Source: an uncultured Lachnospiraceae bacterium (lineage in GTDB: Bacteria > Bacillota > Clostridia > Lachnospirales > Lachnospiraceae). From it: a DNA stretch of 64,000 nucleotides. Below, piece by piece: positions 9,096 to 17,572 of the stretch. A program made the translations under genes and the position numbers. Below the pieces are notes generated by a model. The model saw only the letters and a list, made by a program, of their open reading frames with translations, ran no database searches and was not told the origin of the DNA. The number at the start of each line of letters is the position of its first letter. Within the stretch, counting starts at the first letter, position 1. The stretch lies in the NCBI GenBank assembly GCA_910586585.1, contig CAJUKA010000004.1:66266-130265 (forward strand), in the 5' to 3' direction.

Positions 9096-11192
9096 TTAAA
9101 TGTTCACAAAGTCAACGCCCGAAGCCATATTCTCCTCAAAATACGTCCAAAAAGGTATATGCGCATCAATGGGTGTTTTATTATGGCTTACATAAGCGGT
9201 ATATAATTCAGAAGCACAGTTTTGGGCATCCTGTAGAATCTTAGCATCTTGATAAATATCGCCAAGCTGAAATTGGAATTGTCCGCTTTGGCGGATGCCA
9301 AACAAATCACCAGGACCTCTAAGCCGCATATCCTCAGAGGAAATAAAGAATCCATCATTGGATCGATTTAAAACCTGGAGCCGCTCCATTGTGTCATTCT
9401 GACTGGTCGAAGAAATAAATATGCAATAAGACTGTTCTTTTCCACGTCCAACACGGCCTCTAAGCTGATGAAGCTGTGCAAGTCCAAATCGTTCTGCATT
9501 TTCGACAAGCATTACAGTAGCATTTGGAACATTGATGCCAACTTCAATAACTGTAGTAGAAACCAGTACATCAATATGATGTGCCGCATATTCTTCCATA
9601 ATATAATTTTTTGCTTTTGGATTCATCTGTCCATGAAGAAACGCTATTCGTACTGTTTCAGGCAGTGCATCTTTCAATTTTTGCGTATAGTCAACAACAT
9701 TTTCCAAAACAGGCTGATCGCCCATTAACTCTTCGTTTGCCTCAACCATAGGACATATCACATAGGCTTGTCTTCCGTTTGCTACTTCTTTCGCAATAAA
9801 TTCGTATGCTTTTTTTCGATAATCTGTATTAACAACACAGTTTTTAATAGGAAGTCTGTTTGCCGGAAGTTCATCTATAACAGAAATATCCAAATCACCA
9901 TACAAAATAAGAGCAAGCGTTCTTGGAATTGGGGTTGCACTCATAACAAGTATATGCGGTTGAATACCTTTTTGGGCCAGCGTTTCACGCTGCTTTACAC
10001 CAAACCGATGCTGCTCATCCATAACAACCAAACGCAAATCATAAAAATCTACATCTTCTTGTATCAATGCCTGTGTTCCAAAGATAACATTACAAGTACC
10101 TAAAATAATACGCTCTTTCACTCTGCGTTTTTCTTTTGCAGTCAGTGATCCCGTCAAAAGAACAGGCTTTAATGGCAAGTTATATTGTTCTATAAGCTCC
10201 AGCACCGATTCATAATGCTGTTTGGCAAGTACTTCTGTGGGAACCATAAAAGCAGCCTGATGATGATTCATAACACACATGAATACCGCCAAAACAGCAA
10301 TAATCGTTTTACCAGAACCGACATCTCCCTGAACAAGTCTGTTCATCAAATGAGTGGAACACATATCCGACTCTATTTCAGTCCAAACTTTTTTCTGTGC
10401 ATCTGTAAGCTTATACGGAAGCGTTTCAATTAGATCCTGACAGGCATCTATACGTATCATCGGAGCATCATTAATCTCCTGCGTTGCCATATCCCTTAAA
10501 ATCATTATGGATATTATAAAGAACAGAAATTCTTCAAATACAAGACGTTTTCTTGATATTGTCATTCTGTCATGATTCTCCGGAAAATGGATACCATACA
10601 ATGCTGATTTTAAATCAGGCAAATGATATTTCTTACGGAGTGGCTCTGGAATATAGTCATTATCCAGATCTAATCCATTCATAGCGGATCGCATCGCTTT
10701 TGTTATCGCAGCGATAGAAAGTCCCTTTGTAACAGGATATACAGGTACAAGTCTGCCAACATTCTGCGCAAACTCATGAGGACTGACAAGTTTGGGCTGA
10801 TCCATAGTAATTCTATTATTTTTTAATATAACACGTCCTCGAAAAATATATTGTTTTCCTACAAAAATACTGTTTTTAATATAAGGCATATTGAAGTAAA
10901 TAATATCACATGTACCGCTTGCATCTTTGACACGAAGTGTTGTAACAGACATATTTTTACGTATGTGGGCTGTTTGCGGTGCACTGACTGCCACTGCACG
11001 GATTGCATGGATATGATCAACTTGCAATTCTCCAATATTTACAATATCACACCATTTTTCATAATCTCTTGGATAATGTGTTATCAAATCATGAATTGTA
11101 TTGATATTTAATTTATGATAATATGCAGCAGTTTTTTCTCCAATGCCACTAATCGCTGTTATTGGGTCTGATAATTGCATGAGCATCCCCAT
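9096..11192 (-). CDS. recG: ATP-dependent DNA helicase RecG
   Basis: A 698-residue helicase that reverses stalled replication forks and branch-migrates recombination intermediates. The N-terminal wedge/OB domain covers residues 1 to about 200. The helicase core shows Walker A in QGDVGSGKT, a DExH-type box in VVMDEQHRFG, motif III in VMSATPIPRTLAL, and motif VI in QLRGRVGRG. Three Met codons in the first five residues make the exact start uncertain; 11192 and 11180 both fit. It follows the FakA/YloV gene by 33 bases, the conserved Asp23-YloV-RecG order. Confidence 0.95.
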   Translation of the reverse strand: MGMLMQLSDPITAISGIGEKTAAYYHKLNINTIHDLITHYPRDYEKWCDIVNIGELQVDHIHAIRAVAVSAPQTAHIRKNMSVTTLRVKDASGTCDIIYFNMPYIKNSIFVGKQYIFRGRVILKNNRITMDQPKLVSPHEFAQNVGRLVPVYPVTKGLSIAAITKAMRSAMNGLDLDNDYIPEPLRKKYHLPDLKSALYGIHFPENHDRMTISRKRLVFEEFLFFIISIMILRDMATQEINDAPMIRIDACQDLIETLPYKLTDAQKKVWTEIESDMCSTHLMNRLVQGDVGSGKTIIAVLAVFMCVMNHHQAAFMVPTEVLAKQHYESVLELIEQYNLPLKPVLLTGSLTAKEKRRVKERIILGTCNVIFGTQALIQEDVDFYDLRLVVMDEQHRFGVKQRETLAQKGIQPHILVMSATPIPRTLALILYGDLDISVIDELPANRLPIKNCVVNTDYRKKAYEFIAKEVANGRQAYVICPMVEANEELMGDQPVLENVVDYTQKLKDALPETVRIAFLHGQMNPKAKNYIMEEYAAHHIDVLVSTTVIEVGINVPNATVMLVENAERFGLAQLHQLRGRVGRGKEQSYCIFISSTSQNDTMERLQVLNRSNDGFFISSEDMRLRGPGDLFGIRQSGQFQFQLGDIYQDAKILQDAQNCASELYTAYVSHNKTPIDAHIPFWTYFEENMASGVDFVNI

Positions 11193-11225
11193 TCTTTCCG
11201 TATGTGATCATAAAGCTGACTGTTT

Positions 11226-12941
11226 TTATTCAGCCGAAACAATATATGAATAAATTGGCTGTCCTCCAAACTGAAGTTCTACATCACAGCTTCCAAACGT
11301 TGCCCGCACTTTATCAGCTAACTGATTTGCCTGCTCTTCTTTGATAATATCTCCATAATAAATACTTATCAGTTCATGGTCTTCATGCATCATTTCTTTG
11401 ATCATTTCAAAAGCAACTGTTTGCAGGTCAGTACCTACGGATAGGATTCCTTTGTCTCCAATTCCCATAAAGTCACCTTGGTGAATCTCTTTATCGTCAA
11501 TCATTGTATCGCGTACTGCATAAGTGACCTGTCCTGTTGCGACGTTCTGAACCTCTTGTGACATCACTGCTTCATTTTCTTCGACAGAAATATCAGGAAC
11601 ATAATTGATAACCGCTGTGATTCCTTGTGGAACTGTTTTGGTAGGAATCACAATAATATTTTTGTCAGAAGTTAACTGTTTTGCCTGATTTGCTGCAAGA
11701 ATAATATTTTTGTTGTTCGGGAAAATAAAAATATTGTCTGCATTGACATTATCAATAGCATTCAGCATGTCTTCTGTACTCGGATTCATAGTTTGTCCGC
11801 CTTCAATAATATAATCGACCCCAAGAGAACGGAATATTTCATTCATGCCCTCTCCGATTGAGACAGCTATAAAACCGGTTTGTTTATGTTCCAGTGCGGC
11901 TGTTTTCTGTGTTGTTTCCAGAGACGCTTTCACCGGAAGTTCTGAATTCTGCATTTGTTTTTCCATCATATCAGATACTTTTTCATCACGCTCAATACGC
12001 ATATTTTCGATAATGATGGTAGTAAGCGCTCCAAATAACAGCGCCTTTTGCATCGCCAGTCCAGGATCATTTGTATGCACATGCACCTTCACTATCTCAT
12101 CATCTGCAACAACAACAATAGAATCGCCGATGGTTGAGAGATATTCCTTGAAATCATTCTCCTGCTTTATATTAAATGGTTTGTTTAGCATGATAAGAAA
12201 TTGTGTACAATAACAGAACTTTATCTCTGCGTTTGCCTGTGCTTCAATCGTGGAACTTTTCGAACTGCCTGAAACAGAACCAGAGGACTTAGAGCCAGTA
12301 TCTATTGTAAGATCGATTTCTTTGCCAAGAAATGCATCAAAAGCTCCTTTTAATACTTCTACAAGCCCTTGTCCGCCGGAATCAACAACCCCTGCTTGCT
12401 TTAATACAGGAAGCATCTCAGGAGTTTGAGCAAGAACTATCTCCGATTCTTTGATAATTTCTCGAATAAATACTTCAAGATCTTTTTCTCCTGCCATAGC
12501 AAGATCATTTGCTCTTTTTGCCGCTCCCTTGGCGACTGTCAGGATAGTTCCTTCCTTTGGCTTCATAACCGCTTTATATGCGGTTTCTACAGCCTTATCG
12601 CACGCAGAAGCAATAATTGCTACATTCAGCTCATCATACTCTTTGATAACCTTTGTAAAGCCTCTGAAAAGCTGTGACAGTATGACACCGGAGTTTCCTC
12701 TGGCACCCCGAAGCGATCCAGAAGAAATTGCCTTTGAAATAGAAACCATATCTGGATTTTCTATCGCAGCAACTTCTTTTGCAGCAGAAATAATTGTCAT
12801 TGACATATTGGTGCCAGTATCACCATCTGGAACTGGAAAAACATTCAATTCATTTATCCATTCCTTTTTCTGCTCTAAGTTCTTAGCTCCAGCAAGAAAC
12901 ATCTTCGAAAGCATTTTAGCGTTGATTACATTCAATCCCAC
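11226..12941 (-). CDS. fakA: DAK2-domain fatty acid kinase subunit (FakA/YloV-like)
   Basis: A 571-residue protein. An N-terminal DhaL/DAK2 ATP-binding domain (about residues 1-200) carries NVFPVPDGDTGTNMSMT, whose Asp residues coordinate Mg-ATP, and LRGARGNSGVILSQLFRG. A Ser/Gly-rich linker lies near residue 220, followed by the C-terminal YloV/FakA domain. In characterised relatives FakA phosphorylates the fatty acid held by FakB. It starts 14 bases after Asp23 and is followed by recG and a DegV/FakB gene, so the partner is encoded close by. The symbol rests on family membership. Confidence 0.85.
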   Translation of the reverse strand: MGLNVINAKMLSKMFLAGAKNLEQKKEWINELNVFPVPDGDTGTNMSMTIISAAKEVAAIENPDMVSISKAISSGSLRGARGNSGVILSQLFRGFTKVIKEYDELNVAIIASACDKAVETAYKAVMKPKEGTILTVAKGAAKRANDLAMAGEKDLEVFIREIIKESEIVLAQTPEMLPVLKQAGVVDSGGQGLVEVLKGAFDAFLGKEIDLTIDTGSKSSGSVSGSSKSSTIEAQANAEIKFCYCTQFLIMLNKPFNIKQENDFKEYLSTIGDSIVVVADDEIVKVHVHTNDPGLAMQKALLFGALTTIIIENMRIERDEKVSDMMEKQMQNSELPVKASLETTQKTAALEHKQTGFIAVSIGEGMNEIFRSLGVDYIIEGGQTMNPSTEDMLNAIDNVNADNIFIFPNNKNIILAANQAKQLTSDKNIIVIPTKTVPQGITAVINYVPDISVEENEAVMSQEVQNVATGQVTYAVRDTMIDDKEIHQGDFMGIGDKGILSVGTDLQTVAFEMIKEMMHEDHELISIYYGDIIKEEQANQLADKVRATFGSCDVELQFGGQPIYSYIVSAE

Positions 12942-12955
12942 TTCAAAAATCCTCC

Positions 12956-13312
12956 TTAATCAATTACTCGAACGCCTTCAACAAAGATGTTGATTTTTTC
13001 GATTTCGAGACCTGTAAATTTTTCAACTTTGTACTTCACATTATGAATTAAATTGTCGCATACTGTGACAATGCTTACGCCATATGCTACAATTACATGA
13101 AAATCAAGAATCAATTTATTGTTCACTATATTGACTGATATTCCATGTGTAATACTTTCTTTCATTAGTAGCTTAACCAAACCATCTTTTACATTTACAG
13201 AGGCCATTCCAACGATGCCAAAGCACTCAACTGCCACGCTTCCGGCATACTGGGCGATAACCTCTGTATCAATATAGATATTGCCCATATGAGTATTCAT
13301 AGATCCTTTCAT
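12956..13312 (-). CDS. Asp23/Gls24 family protein (YloU-like)
   Basis: A 118-residue protein matching the Asp23 family: IYIDTEVIAQYAGSVAVECFGIVGM at the N-terminus and VEKFTGLEIEKINIFVEGVRV at the C-terminus. The family forms envelope-associated or alkaline-stress proteins. AGGGAGG lies 6 bases before the ATG at 13312. It opens the Asp23-FakA-recG-DegV transcript, whose leader runs through two tandem structured repeats. Confidence 0.9.
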   Translation of the reverse strand: MKGSMNTHMGNIYIDTEVIAQYAGSVAVECFGIVGMASVNVKDGLVKLLMKESITHGISVNIVNNKLILDFHVIVAYGVSIVTVCDNLIHNVKYKVEKFTGLEIEKINIFVEGVRVID

Positions 13313-13327
13313 AGAAATCCTCCCTAT

Positions 13328-13531
13328 TTCAAGTTCCGCGTCTCACATTCAGTGAACGGGTGCTAGTTCAATCCTCGTCCGCATCAGCGTCCGTTCCTTG
13401 AACTGTTCCCTTCCTGTGAGACGCTGTTTTTCAAGTTCCGCGTCTCACATTCAGTAAACGGGTGCTAGTTCAATCCTCGTCCGCATCAGCGTCCGTTCCT
13501 TGAACTGTTCCCTTCCTGTGAGACACTGTTT
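13328..13531. repeat. Two tandem 102-bp structured repeats (family R1)
   Basis: Copies at 13328-13429 and 13430-13531 differ at only two positions that I can see. On the plus strand each begins TTCAAGTTCCGC and ends CTGTTT. Outer arms GCGTCTCACA and TGTGAGACGC pair perfectly in copy 1 and with one change in copy 2; inner arms include GTTCAA and TTGAAC. They lie between the promoter and start of the Asp23 operon, so they would be its 5' leader. Related units with different stems occur at 25140-25345. Confidence 0.85.
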
Positions 13532-13555
13532 TATATTTTTTAAATAATCTATACT

Positions 13556-13584
13556 ATTATAACCGTTTTTCTGGAAAAAAGAAA
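13556..13584 (-). promoter_or_regulatory. Promoter for the Asp23-fakA-recG operon
   Basis: On the minus strand a TATAAT -10 (13556-13561) has a weak TTTCTT -35 (13579-13584) at 17 bases. An alternative TTGTCG / TAAAAT pair with 17-base spacing lies about 35 bases further upstream. The rest of the 13313-13723 gap is the R1 repeats and the rpmB promoter. Confidence 0.5.
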
Positions 13585-13645
13585 CACATATTTTAACAGA
13601 TTTTTACAGGGGCGACAAAAAATATTTTTATTTTGTCAAAAGAGC

Positions 13646-13674
13646 TTGCCAAATGTTTCTTTTTTTGATAAGAT
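13646..13674 (+). promoter_or_regulatory. Sigma-A promoter for rpmB
   Basis: TTGCCA (13646-13651), a 17-base spacer and TAAGAT (13669-13674) lie 50 bases before the rpmB start, with a short leader carrying TAAGGAGG. Confidence 0.65.
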
Positions 13675-13723
13675 ACAAATGTTGTGAGTCGCATGACTTA
13701 GTTTCGTTAAGGAGGTGCTAACG

Positions 13724-13909
13724 ATGGCAAAATGTGATATTTGTGGCAAAGGCGTTCATTTCGGTAATAACGTAAGCCATTCTCATAGAAGATCCAATGC
13801 AATTTGGAATTCAAATGTAAGAAGTGTAAAATGCAAAATAAACGGAGCTGCTAAGAGAATGCATGTCTGCACAAGATGTCTGCGTTCTGGAGCTGTTGAA
13901 AGAGCATAG
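13724..13909 (+). CDS. rpmB: 50S ribosomal protein L28
   Basis: A 61-residue ribosomal protein, MAKCDICGKGVHFGNNVSHS, of the zinc-binding C+ type: CDIC near the N-terminus and CTRC near the C-terminus give two CxxC pairs. The ATG at 13724 is chosen over an in-frame GTG at 13715 because the GTG overlaps the TAAGGAGG ribosome site. Divergent from Asp23, as in many Firmicutes. Confidence 0.97.
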   Translation: MAKCDICGKGVHFGNNVSHSHRRSNAIWNSNVRSVKCKINGAAKRMHVCTRCLRSGAVERA

Positions 13910-13932
13910 TTAAAAACGTTATAAACACACAT

Positions 13933-13968
13933 ATTAAAAGAGGGACAGGTTCTTGTTCCTCTTTTAAT
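13933..13968. terminator. Hairpin after rpmB, possibly bidirectional
   Basis: Arms ATTAAAAGAGGGACA and TGTTCCTCTTTTAAT with a six-base loop lie 24 bases past the rpmB stop. The distal T-run is inside the stem, so strength is uncertain. It may also serve the converging J-domain-like gene. Confidence 0.65.
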
Positions 13969-14041
13969 CGTGCAAACACCTACTTTTGTTTCAATGGGTT
14001 ATTCGCTATTTTCTATAAAGCCAAAAAGTCAGCACTACTAT

Positions 14042-14605
14042 CTAACTTTCGTAGTACTGACTTCTAATACTTTCATATTCTGTTTGTATACGCAGCAACG
14101 TTTTGGTATCACCACATTTATTATCAGGATGAAATATTTTCAACAATTCTTTATATCGTTTCCGAAGCGCCAACTCACTGTCAACACCTCTAAAAAAACT
14201 TGTCCCATCATAAGCGCCCAATTCATGCTGCTGATGGCTTGTTTTAACTCCTGACATCCGTTGACGCCTGTATTTGCTTTTTTCATGTTCAAAATTCAGG
14301 CGTTCACATTCCAGCGCTTTTCTGTCTAAAGCTAATTGATGATACGCATTTTCGATTATTTTTTGTTTTTTTGCTATAAATACTTCATTGTCCTCGAAAC
14401 GCTTTTTTATCGTTTTCTCCCGTATTTCAATCGAAGTTCTCGCCCGCTCTAGGGACCTTTTTAAATCCTGAAGTTCACGGTTGAATTCTTGAAGTTCTTC
14501 TTGTCTTGACTGAATTTTGACCTGTTCTTTAAACATCCAAACTTTCATCTTTTTAATATCATCAGGTGATTCAGCCTTCACAAGCGCTTCATCAAAGTCG
14601 AACAT
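14042..14605 (-). CDS. Coiled-coil protein with C-terminal J-domain-like HPD motif
   Basis: A 187-residue cytoplasmic protein. The N-terminal 20 residues are acidic; residues about 20-120 form a strongly charged coiled coil; the last 45 residues (RKRYKELLKIFHPDNKCGD) match the second and third helices of a DnaJ domain with the HPD motif intact. J-domains stimulate DnaK ATPase, so a co-chaperone anchored by the coiled coil is plausible but unproven. The start at 14605 is placed by GGGGAG upstream. A tiny membrane protein gene precedes it by 43 bases. Confidence 0.75.
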   Translation of the reverse strand: MFDFDEALVKAESPDDIKKMKVWMFKEQVKIQSRQEELQEFNRELQDLKRSLERARTSIEIREKTIKKRFEDNEVFIAKKQKIIENAYHQLALDRKALECERLNFEHEKSKYRRQRMSGVKTSHQQHELGAYDGTSFFRGVDSELALRKRYKELLKIFHPDNKCGDTKTLLRIQTEYESIRSQYYES

Positions 14606-14648
14606 ATTAATACTCCCCTTTGAATTTAAAAACATAAGTGCCTTTGTT

Positions 14649-14789
14649 TTATTTACAATTGAACAGACAATACCCTGCAACAACAAAAATCGCAATAAGT
14701 ATCAGTCCAACCCATGTATTTCCTATAATTAACATGAAAAGCATGCCGACTGCAATCCAAAATATGGTGTAACCTAAAAGTTTGCACAT
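14649..14789 (-). CDS. Small membrane protein, 46 residues
   Basis: A short frame, MCKLLGYTIFWIAVGMLFML at the N-terminus, ending GYCLFNCK, with GGGG upstream of the ATG. Residues about 5-22 and 26-42 make two hydrophobic helices split by GNTWVG. Similar tiny membrane proteins with the MCK..GYT.FWIA start are familiar in Clostridia, without a known function. It sits between ytfJ and the J-domain-like gene in the same orientation. Confidence 0.7.
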   Translation of the reverse strand: MCKLLGYTIFWIAVGMLFMLIIGNTWVGLILIAIFVVAGYCLFNCK

Positions 14790-14845
14790 ACAAATAATAC
14801 CCCGGCATATCTTTTTAAATTATATGCATAGATTGCAGAATATAT

Positions 14846-15235
14846 TTATTCCTTTTCAGGAAATGCAGTATTGATTACATCATCATCACTTGGCATATTA
14901 TCTTTTTTGGACGAAAAACGATCAATAATATCTGGTACCATATCAATTATTTTATTGATTGTATCCTGATTTTTGATGTTTACCAGCCGTACCTGACCAT
15001 TTTTAATGACAAGAACTGCACTTGGAGACATCTTGCCAGTCATTCCGCCAGCGCCACCACTTTTCTTTTCCTGTGAGGAGGCTCCTGCGCCAACTCCAAA
15101 TGTAACATCAACCAAAGGGATTATTGTAGTATCCCCAGCCTGTGTGGGCTCTCCTACTACTGTTTTGGAAGAAAGGAAACTTTCCATTCCCTGCATCATG
15201 GAATTTACAACCTCATTAAAATTGTTTTCAGACAT
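14846..15235 (-). CDS. ytfJ: Sporulation protein YtfJ (GerW family)
   Basis: A 129-residue protein with the GerW signature: TTIIPLVDVTFGVGAGASS, a Gly-rich GGAGGMTGKMSPSAVLVI stretch, and an acidic tail. In Bacillus the family is needed for normal spore germination. The DUF2953 gene 19 bases upstream is the usual ytfI neighbour, so this is a sporulation gene pair. Confidence 0.92.
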   Translation of the reverse strand: MSENNFNEVVNSMMQGMESFLSSKTVVGEPTQAGDTTIIPLVDVTFGVGAGASSQEKKSGGAGGMTGKMSPSAVLVIKNGQVRLVNIKNQDTINKIIDMVPDIIDRFSSKKDNMPSDDDVINTAFPEKE

Positions 15236-15254
15236 ACTAAACCTCCAAATAAAC

Positions 15255-16214
15255 TTATATTTTATGTTTTAATTGCTTTATCAAACGTTTTATATCCTTA
15301 TTAAAAAATAAAATACATGCTGCCTGAGCAAAAACAAACACACTGATATGGCCTTTCAATACAAAGTTTCCCTCTATGACCGCCGTATCAAATTCTGGTT
15401 TGATATCAATTTTGCCCTGATGCCATGGATAAAACATTCCCCATACAGCAAGTACTTCACCCATTGTAGCTGGGTCCTCAAAACCAAGATGAAGATTTAC
15501 TTGATATTTTCTAGGAGCTAATTTTTTTATAATTTTTTGTATTTGCTTTTTACACGAAAATATTGCTCGTTTCGTGCTTTCAAGCTGCAATAATTCAAGG
15601 TAATACTTTATGTTACTTTTTGTTTTTACTATTGTATCACATATTTTTTGAATTGTGAACTTTATATTTTTAAAAAAATTCAAAATATTTGCGAAAAAAC
15701 GCTTAATTTTCTGAAAAATACTTTCTTTTTGACTTTGTTTTGTTTCTAAATCAATGTCAGAAGTTTCATTATCCGTTATTATTGGATATTCTGTTGCAGA
15801 ATCTTCAAATATATTTTCTTCTGATTCGCTGGATTCTTCTTCCAGCAAATCGTTCGTATCTGTCGATGCTGCTTGTATTTCTCCAGAATGTTTAGATTTA
15901 TTCTTTGTTAATTTCGTTTTTTTATTCTTTGCTTTTCCCTTATCTGGTTTCAGATTATCATAGATAGAAAGACCAAACAACTTCAAGTATATATGCAATG
16001 CGTTTCCTTTGCAATAAGATGCCTTTATGGATACAATATGCAAAAGCCATGTCACTCTTGCTTCAACAGAAGGGCTGCTGTCTAAATAGGTTCCTTTTGC
16101 ACGATACCGCACGGGAACAAAAAGTACAAGCAGCAATATCAATAAAATCAATCCAAGAATAACAAGTATCGAGATTCCGATTATCTTTAATATTATTAAT
16201 AATACAGATATCAT
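15255..16214 (-). CDS. DUF2953 membrane protein (YtfI-like)
   Basis: A 319-residue protein with one N-terminal membrane helix (about residues 5-32), an adjacent VPVRYRAKG motif, a very acidic, Lys-rich low-complexity middle (about residues 95-170), and a C-terminal DUF2953 domain with YQVNLHLGFEDPATMGEVLA. The C-terminus has a further hydrophobic stretch. AGGGGAGC precedes the ATG. Function is unknown; the partnership with ytfJ suggests forespore or spore-envelope work. Confidence 0.85.
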   Translation of the reverse strand: MISVLLIILKIIGISILVILGLILLILLLVLFVPVRYRAKGTYLDSSPSVEARVTWLLHIVSIKASYCKGNALHIYLKLFGLSIYDNLKPDKGKAKNKKTKLTKNKSKHSGEIQAASTDTNDLLEEESSESEENIFEDSATEYPIITDNETSDIDLETKQSQKESIFQKIKRFFANILNFFKNIKFTIQKICDTIVKTKSNIKYYLELLQLESTKRAIFSCKKQIQKIIKKLAPRKYQVNLHLGFEDPATMGEVLAVWGMFYPWHQGKIDIKPEFDTAVIEGNFVLKGHISVFVFAQAACILFFNKDIKRLIKQLKHKI

Positions 16215-16223
16215 AAGCTCCCC

Positions 16224-16565
16224 TTACTTTACATAATTTTTAGTGCTCTTTTGAACCGCTGCAAAATATGATTTTACATCATATTCTCCGGTAGCGCAAT
16301 ATACATCTTGGATCATGTCCATGACCAAATCAACTGCCCCACTGTATCCTTCCGCGATTCCAACAATAAATGGAGTATTTTTTCTCTTTTTATAATACTT
16401 TTGTTTTAATATTCCACTATGATATATTTCGAGTAAATCTCTGTTTTTTGCCAGCGCTATAATGTATATTGTTGGCTGCGGGCGGCCGGTCCGAAGTTTC
16501 CACACGATTTTGCCGCGGGTTTTCTTCAATGAAGGGCTGATATATAATTTTTTGTAAAAGCGCAT
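16224..16565 (-). CDS. Conserved hypothetical protein, 113 residues
   Basis: A basic protein with no motif I recognise. The N-terminal 35 residues are Lys/Arg-rich, followed by PTIYIIALAKNRDLLEIYHS and a Gly-rich IVGIAEGYSGAVDLVMDMI core that looks like an alpha/beta fold. GAGGGG lies upstream of the start. It ends 9 bases before the DUF2953 gene, so it likely heads that sporulation transcript. Confidence 0.65.
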   Translation of the reverse strand: MRFYKKLYISPSLKKTRGKIVWKLRTGRPQPTIYIIALAKNRDLLEIYHSGILKQKYYKKRKNTPFIVGIAEGYSGAVDLVMDMIQDVYCATGEYDVKSYFAAVQKSTKNYVK

Positions 16566-16635
16566 TATAATCCCCTCTATTTCTGTTGCATTCGTTTTTT
16601 ATTTGAATAACAATATGATTATTAGATACTACCAT

Positions 16636-16664
16636 ATTCTAGCACAACATTGCAAATATTACAA
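16636..16664 (-). promoter_or_regulatory. Sigma-A promoter for the 16565-14846 transcript
   Basis: On the minus strand TTGTAA (16659-16664), 17 bases, then TAGAAT (16636-16641), about 70 bases before the first gene. Confidence 0.55.
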
Positions 16665-16672
16665 ACTATTTA

Positions 16673-16700
16673 AAAAGAAGGTCTTCTACGACCTTCTTTT
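16673..16700 (-). terminator. Rho-independent terminator after the NUDIX gene
   Basis: Arms AAAAGAAGGTC and GACCTTCTTTT form an 11-bp stem ending in a T-run on the minus strand, nine bases past the NUDIX stop. Confidence 0.8.
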
Positions 16701-16708
16701 GATACGCG

Positions 16709-17155
16709 TTAACGTGGCTTTATCCATTGTTTGTTTTTTCTAAGACTTAAATATTCCTGATAAGCCTGTTCTAATATTTGCTTCTCATTTGAAAATTTGA
16801 GAAGATGATAGGCTTCATGATATTTATAATATCCTGAATCAACAAAAAATTCTTCGCGCTGTGGTTTGCTATAATAATTATCAGCCATCATCAAATACCA
16901 ATGGACTTCCTTTTCTACATAATCCTGGGGTACATTAAAGGAATATTCACTTTTTCCAATGTATTTCATTACAGTAGCTTTTACGCCTGACTCTTCAAAA
17001 ACCTCACGAAGGGCAGTTTCTACATGTTTTTCACCGCTTTCAACAGTTCCTTTTGGCAAAACCCAACCTTCATATCTGTTTTTGAAATTTTTGTATAGAA
17101 GCAAAATTTTCCCTCTGAAAATGACCACGCCCCCACAGCTAGTGGCTTGAATCAT
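16709..17155 (-). CDS. NUDIX hydrolase
   Basis: A 148-residue hydrolase with a complete NUDIX box, GTVESGEKHVETALREVFEE then SGV (Gx5Ex7REUxEExGU), at about residues 36-58. The family cleaves nucleoside diphosphates linked to another group, with Mg2+ bound by the Glu cluster. N-terminus IQATSCGGVVIFRG is typical of Ap4A-pyrophosphatase-like members, but the substrate is not known. AGGAGG lies upstream. It follows the CheY gene by 30 bases. Confidence 0.88.
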   Translation of the reverse strand: MIQATSCGGVVIFRGKILLLYKNFKNRYEGWVLPKGTVESGEKHVETALREVFEESGVKATVMKYIGKSEYSFNVPQDYVEKEVHWYLMMADNYYSKPQREEFFVDSGYYKYHEAYHLLKFSNEKQILEQAYQEYLSLRKNKQWIKPR

Positions 17156-17185
17156 AGCGTTTCCTCCTGTATGGTGCGTACCTGA

Positions 17186-17542
17186 CTATATGATGCTCTC
17201 AATAATGCTGACAATTTGATCGGTTTCAAAAGGTTTTGTAACAAATTCGGCAGCTCCAAGTTTGATAGCATCGAGCATCTTTCCTTTTTGTCCTGCTGCT
17301 GTTACCATTATAACCTTGGCATTCTCATCATATTCTTTTATTTTTACAAGTGTTTCAATTCCATCCATTACGGGCATTGTGATGTCAAGTGTTACAAAAT
17401 CCGGCTCAAGCTCACAATATTTATCATACCCTTCCTGTCCATTTTCGGCTTCTCCAATTACCTCATAGCCGTTTGCAACAAGAATATTACGAAGCATCGT
17501 TCTGGATGTCTTCGAATCATCAACTACTAAAACAGTACTCAT
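17186..17542 (-). CDS. cheY: CheY-like single-domain response regulator
   Basis: A 118-residue receiver domain with no output domain. The acidic pocket is VVDDS near the N-terminus, the phospho-acceptor is Asp53 in TLDITMPVMDG, with Thr81 and Lys103 (VTKPF) conserved. Stand-alone receivers of this type relay phosphate in chemotaxis or act as a phosphate sink. The gene upstream by 30 bases ends in a CheX-like phosphatase domain, so the two likely form a kinase-phosphatase circuit. No CheA is in the window. Confidence 0.85.
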   Translation of the reverse strand: MSTVLVVDDSKTSRTMLRNILVANGYEVIGEAENGQEGYDKYCELEPDFVTLDITMPVMDGIETLVKIKEYDENAKVIMVTAAGQKGKMLDAIKLGAAEFVTKPFETDQIVSIIESII

Positions 17543-17572
17543 ATTTTAATCTCCTTTTAAGATGCGCATAAT

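Noticed and set aside
13328..13531. CRISPR array suspected from tandem repeats
   Set aside because: Only two units of 102 bp with no unique spacers, no short repeats of 25-40 bp, and no cas genes nearby.
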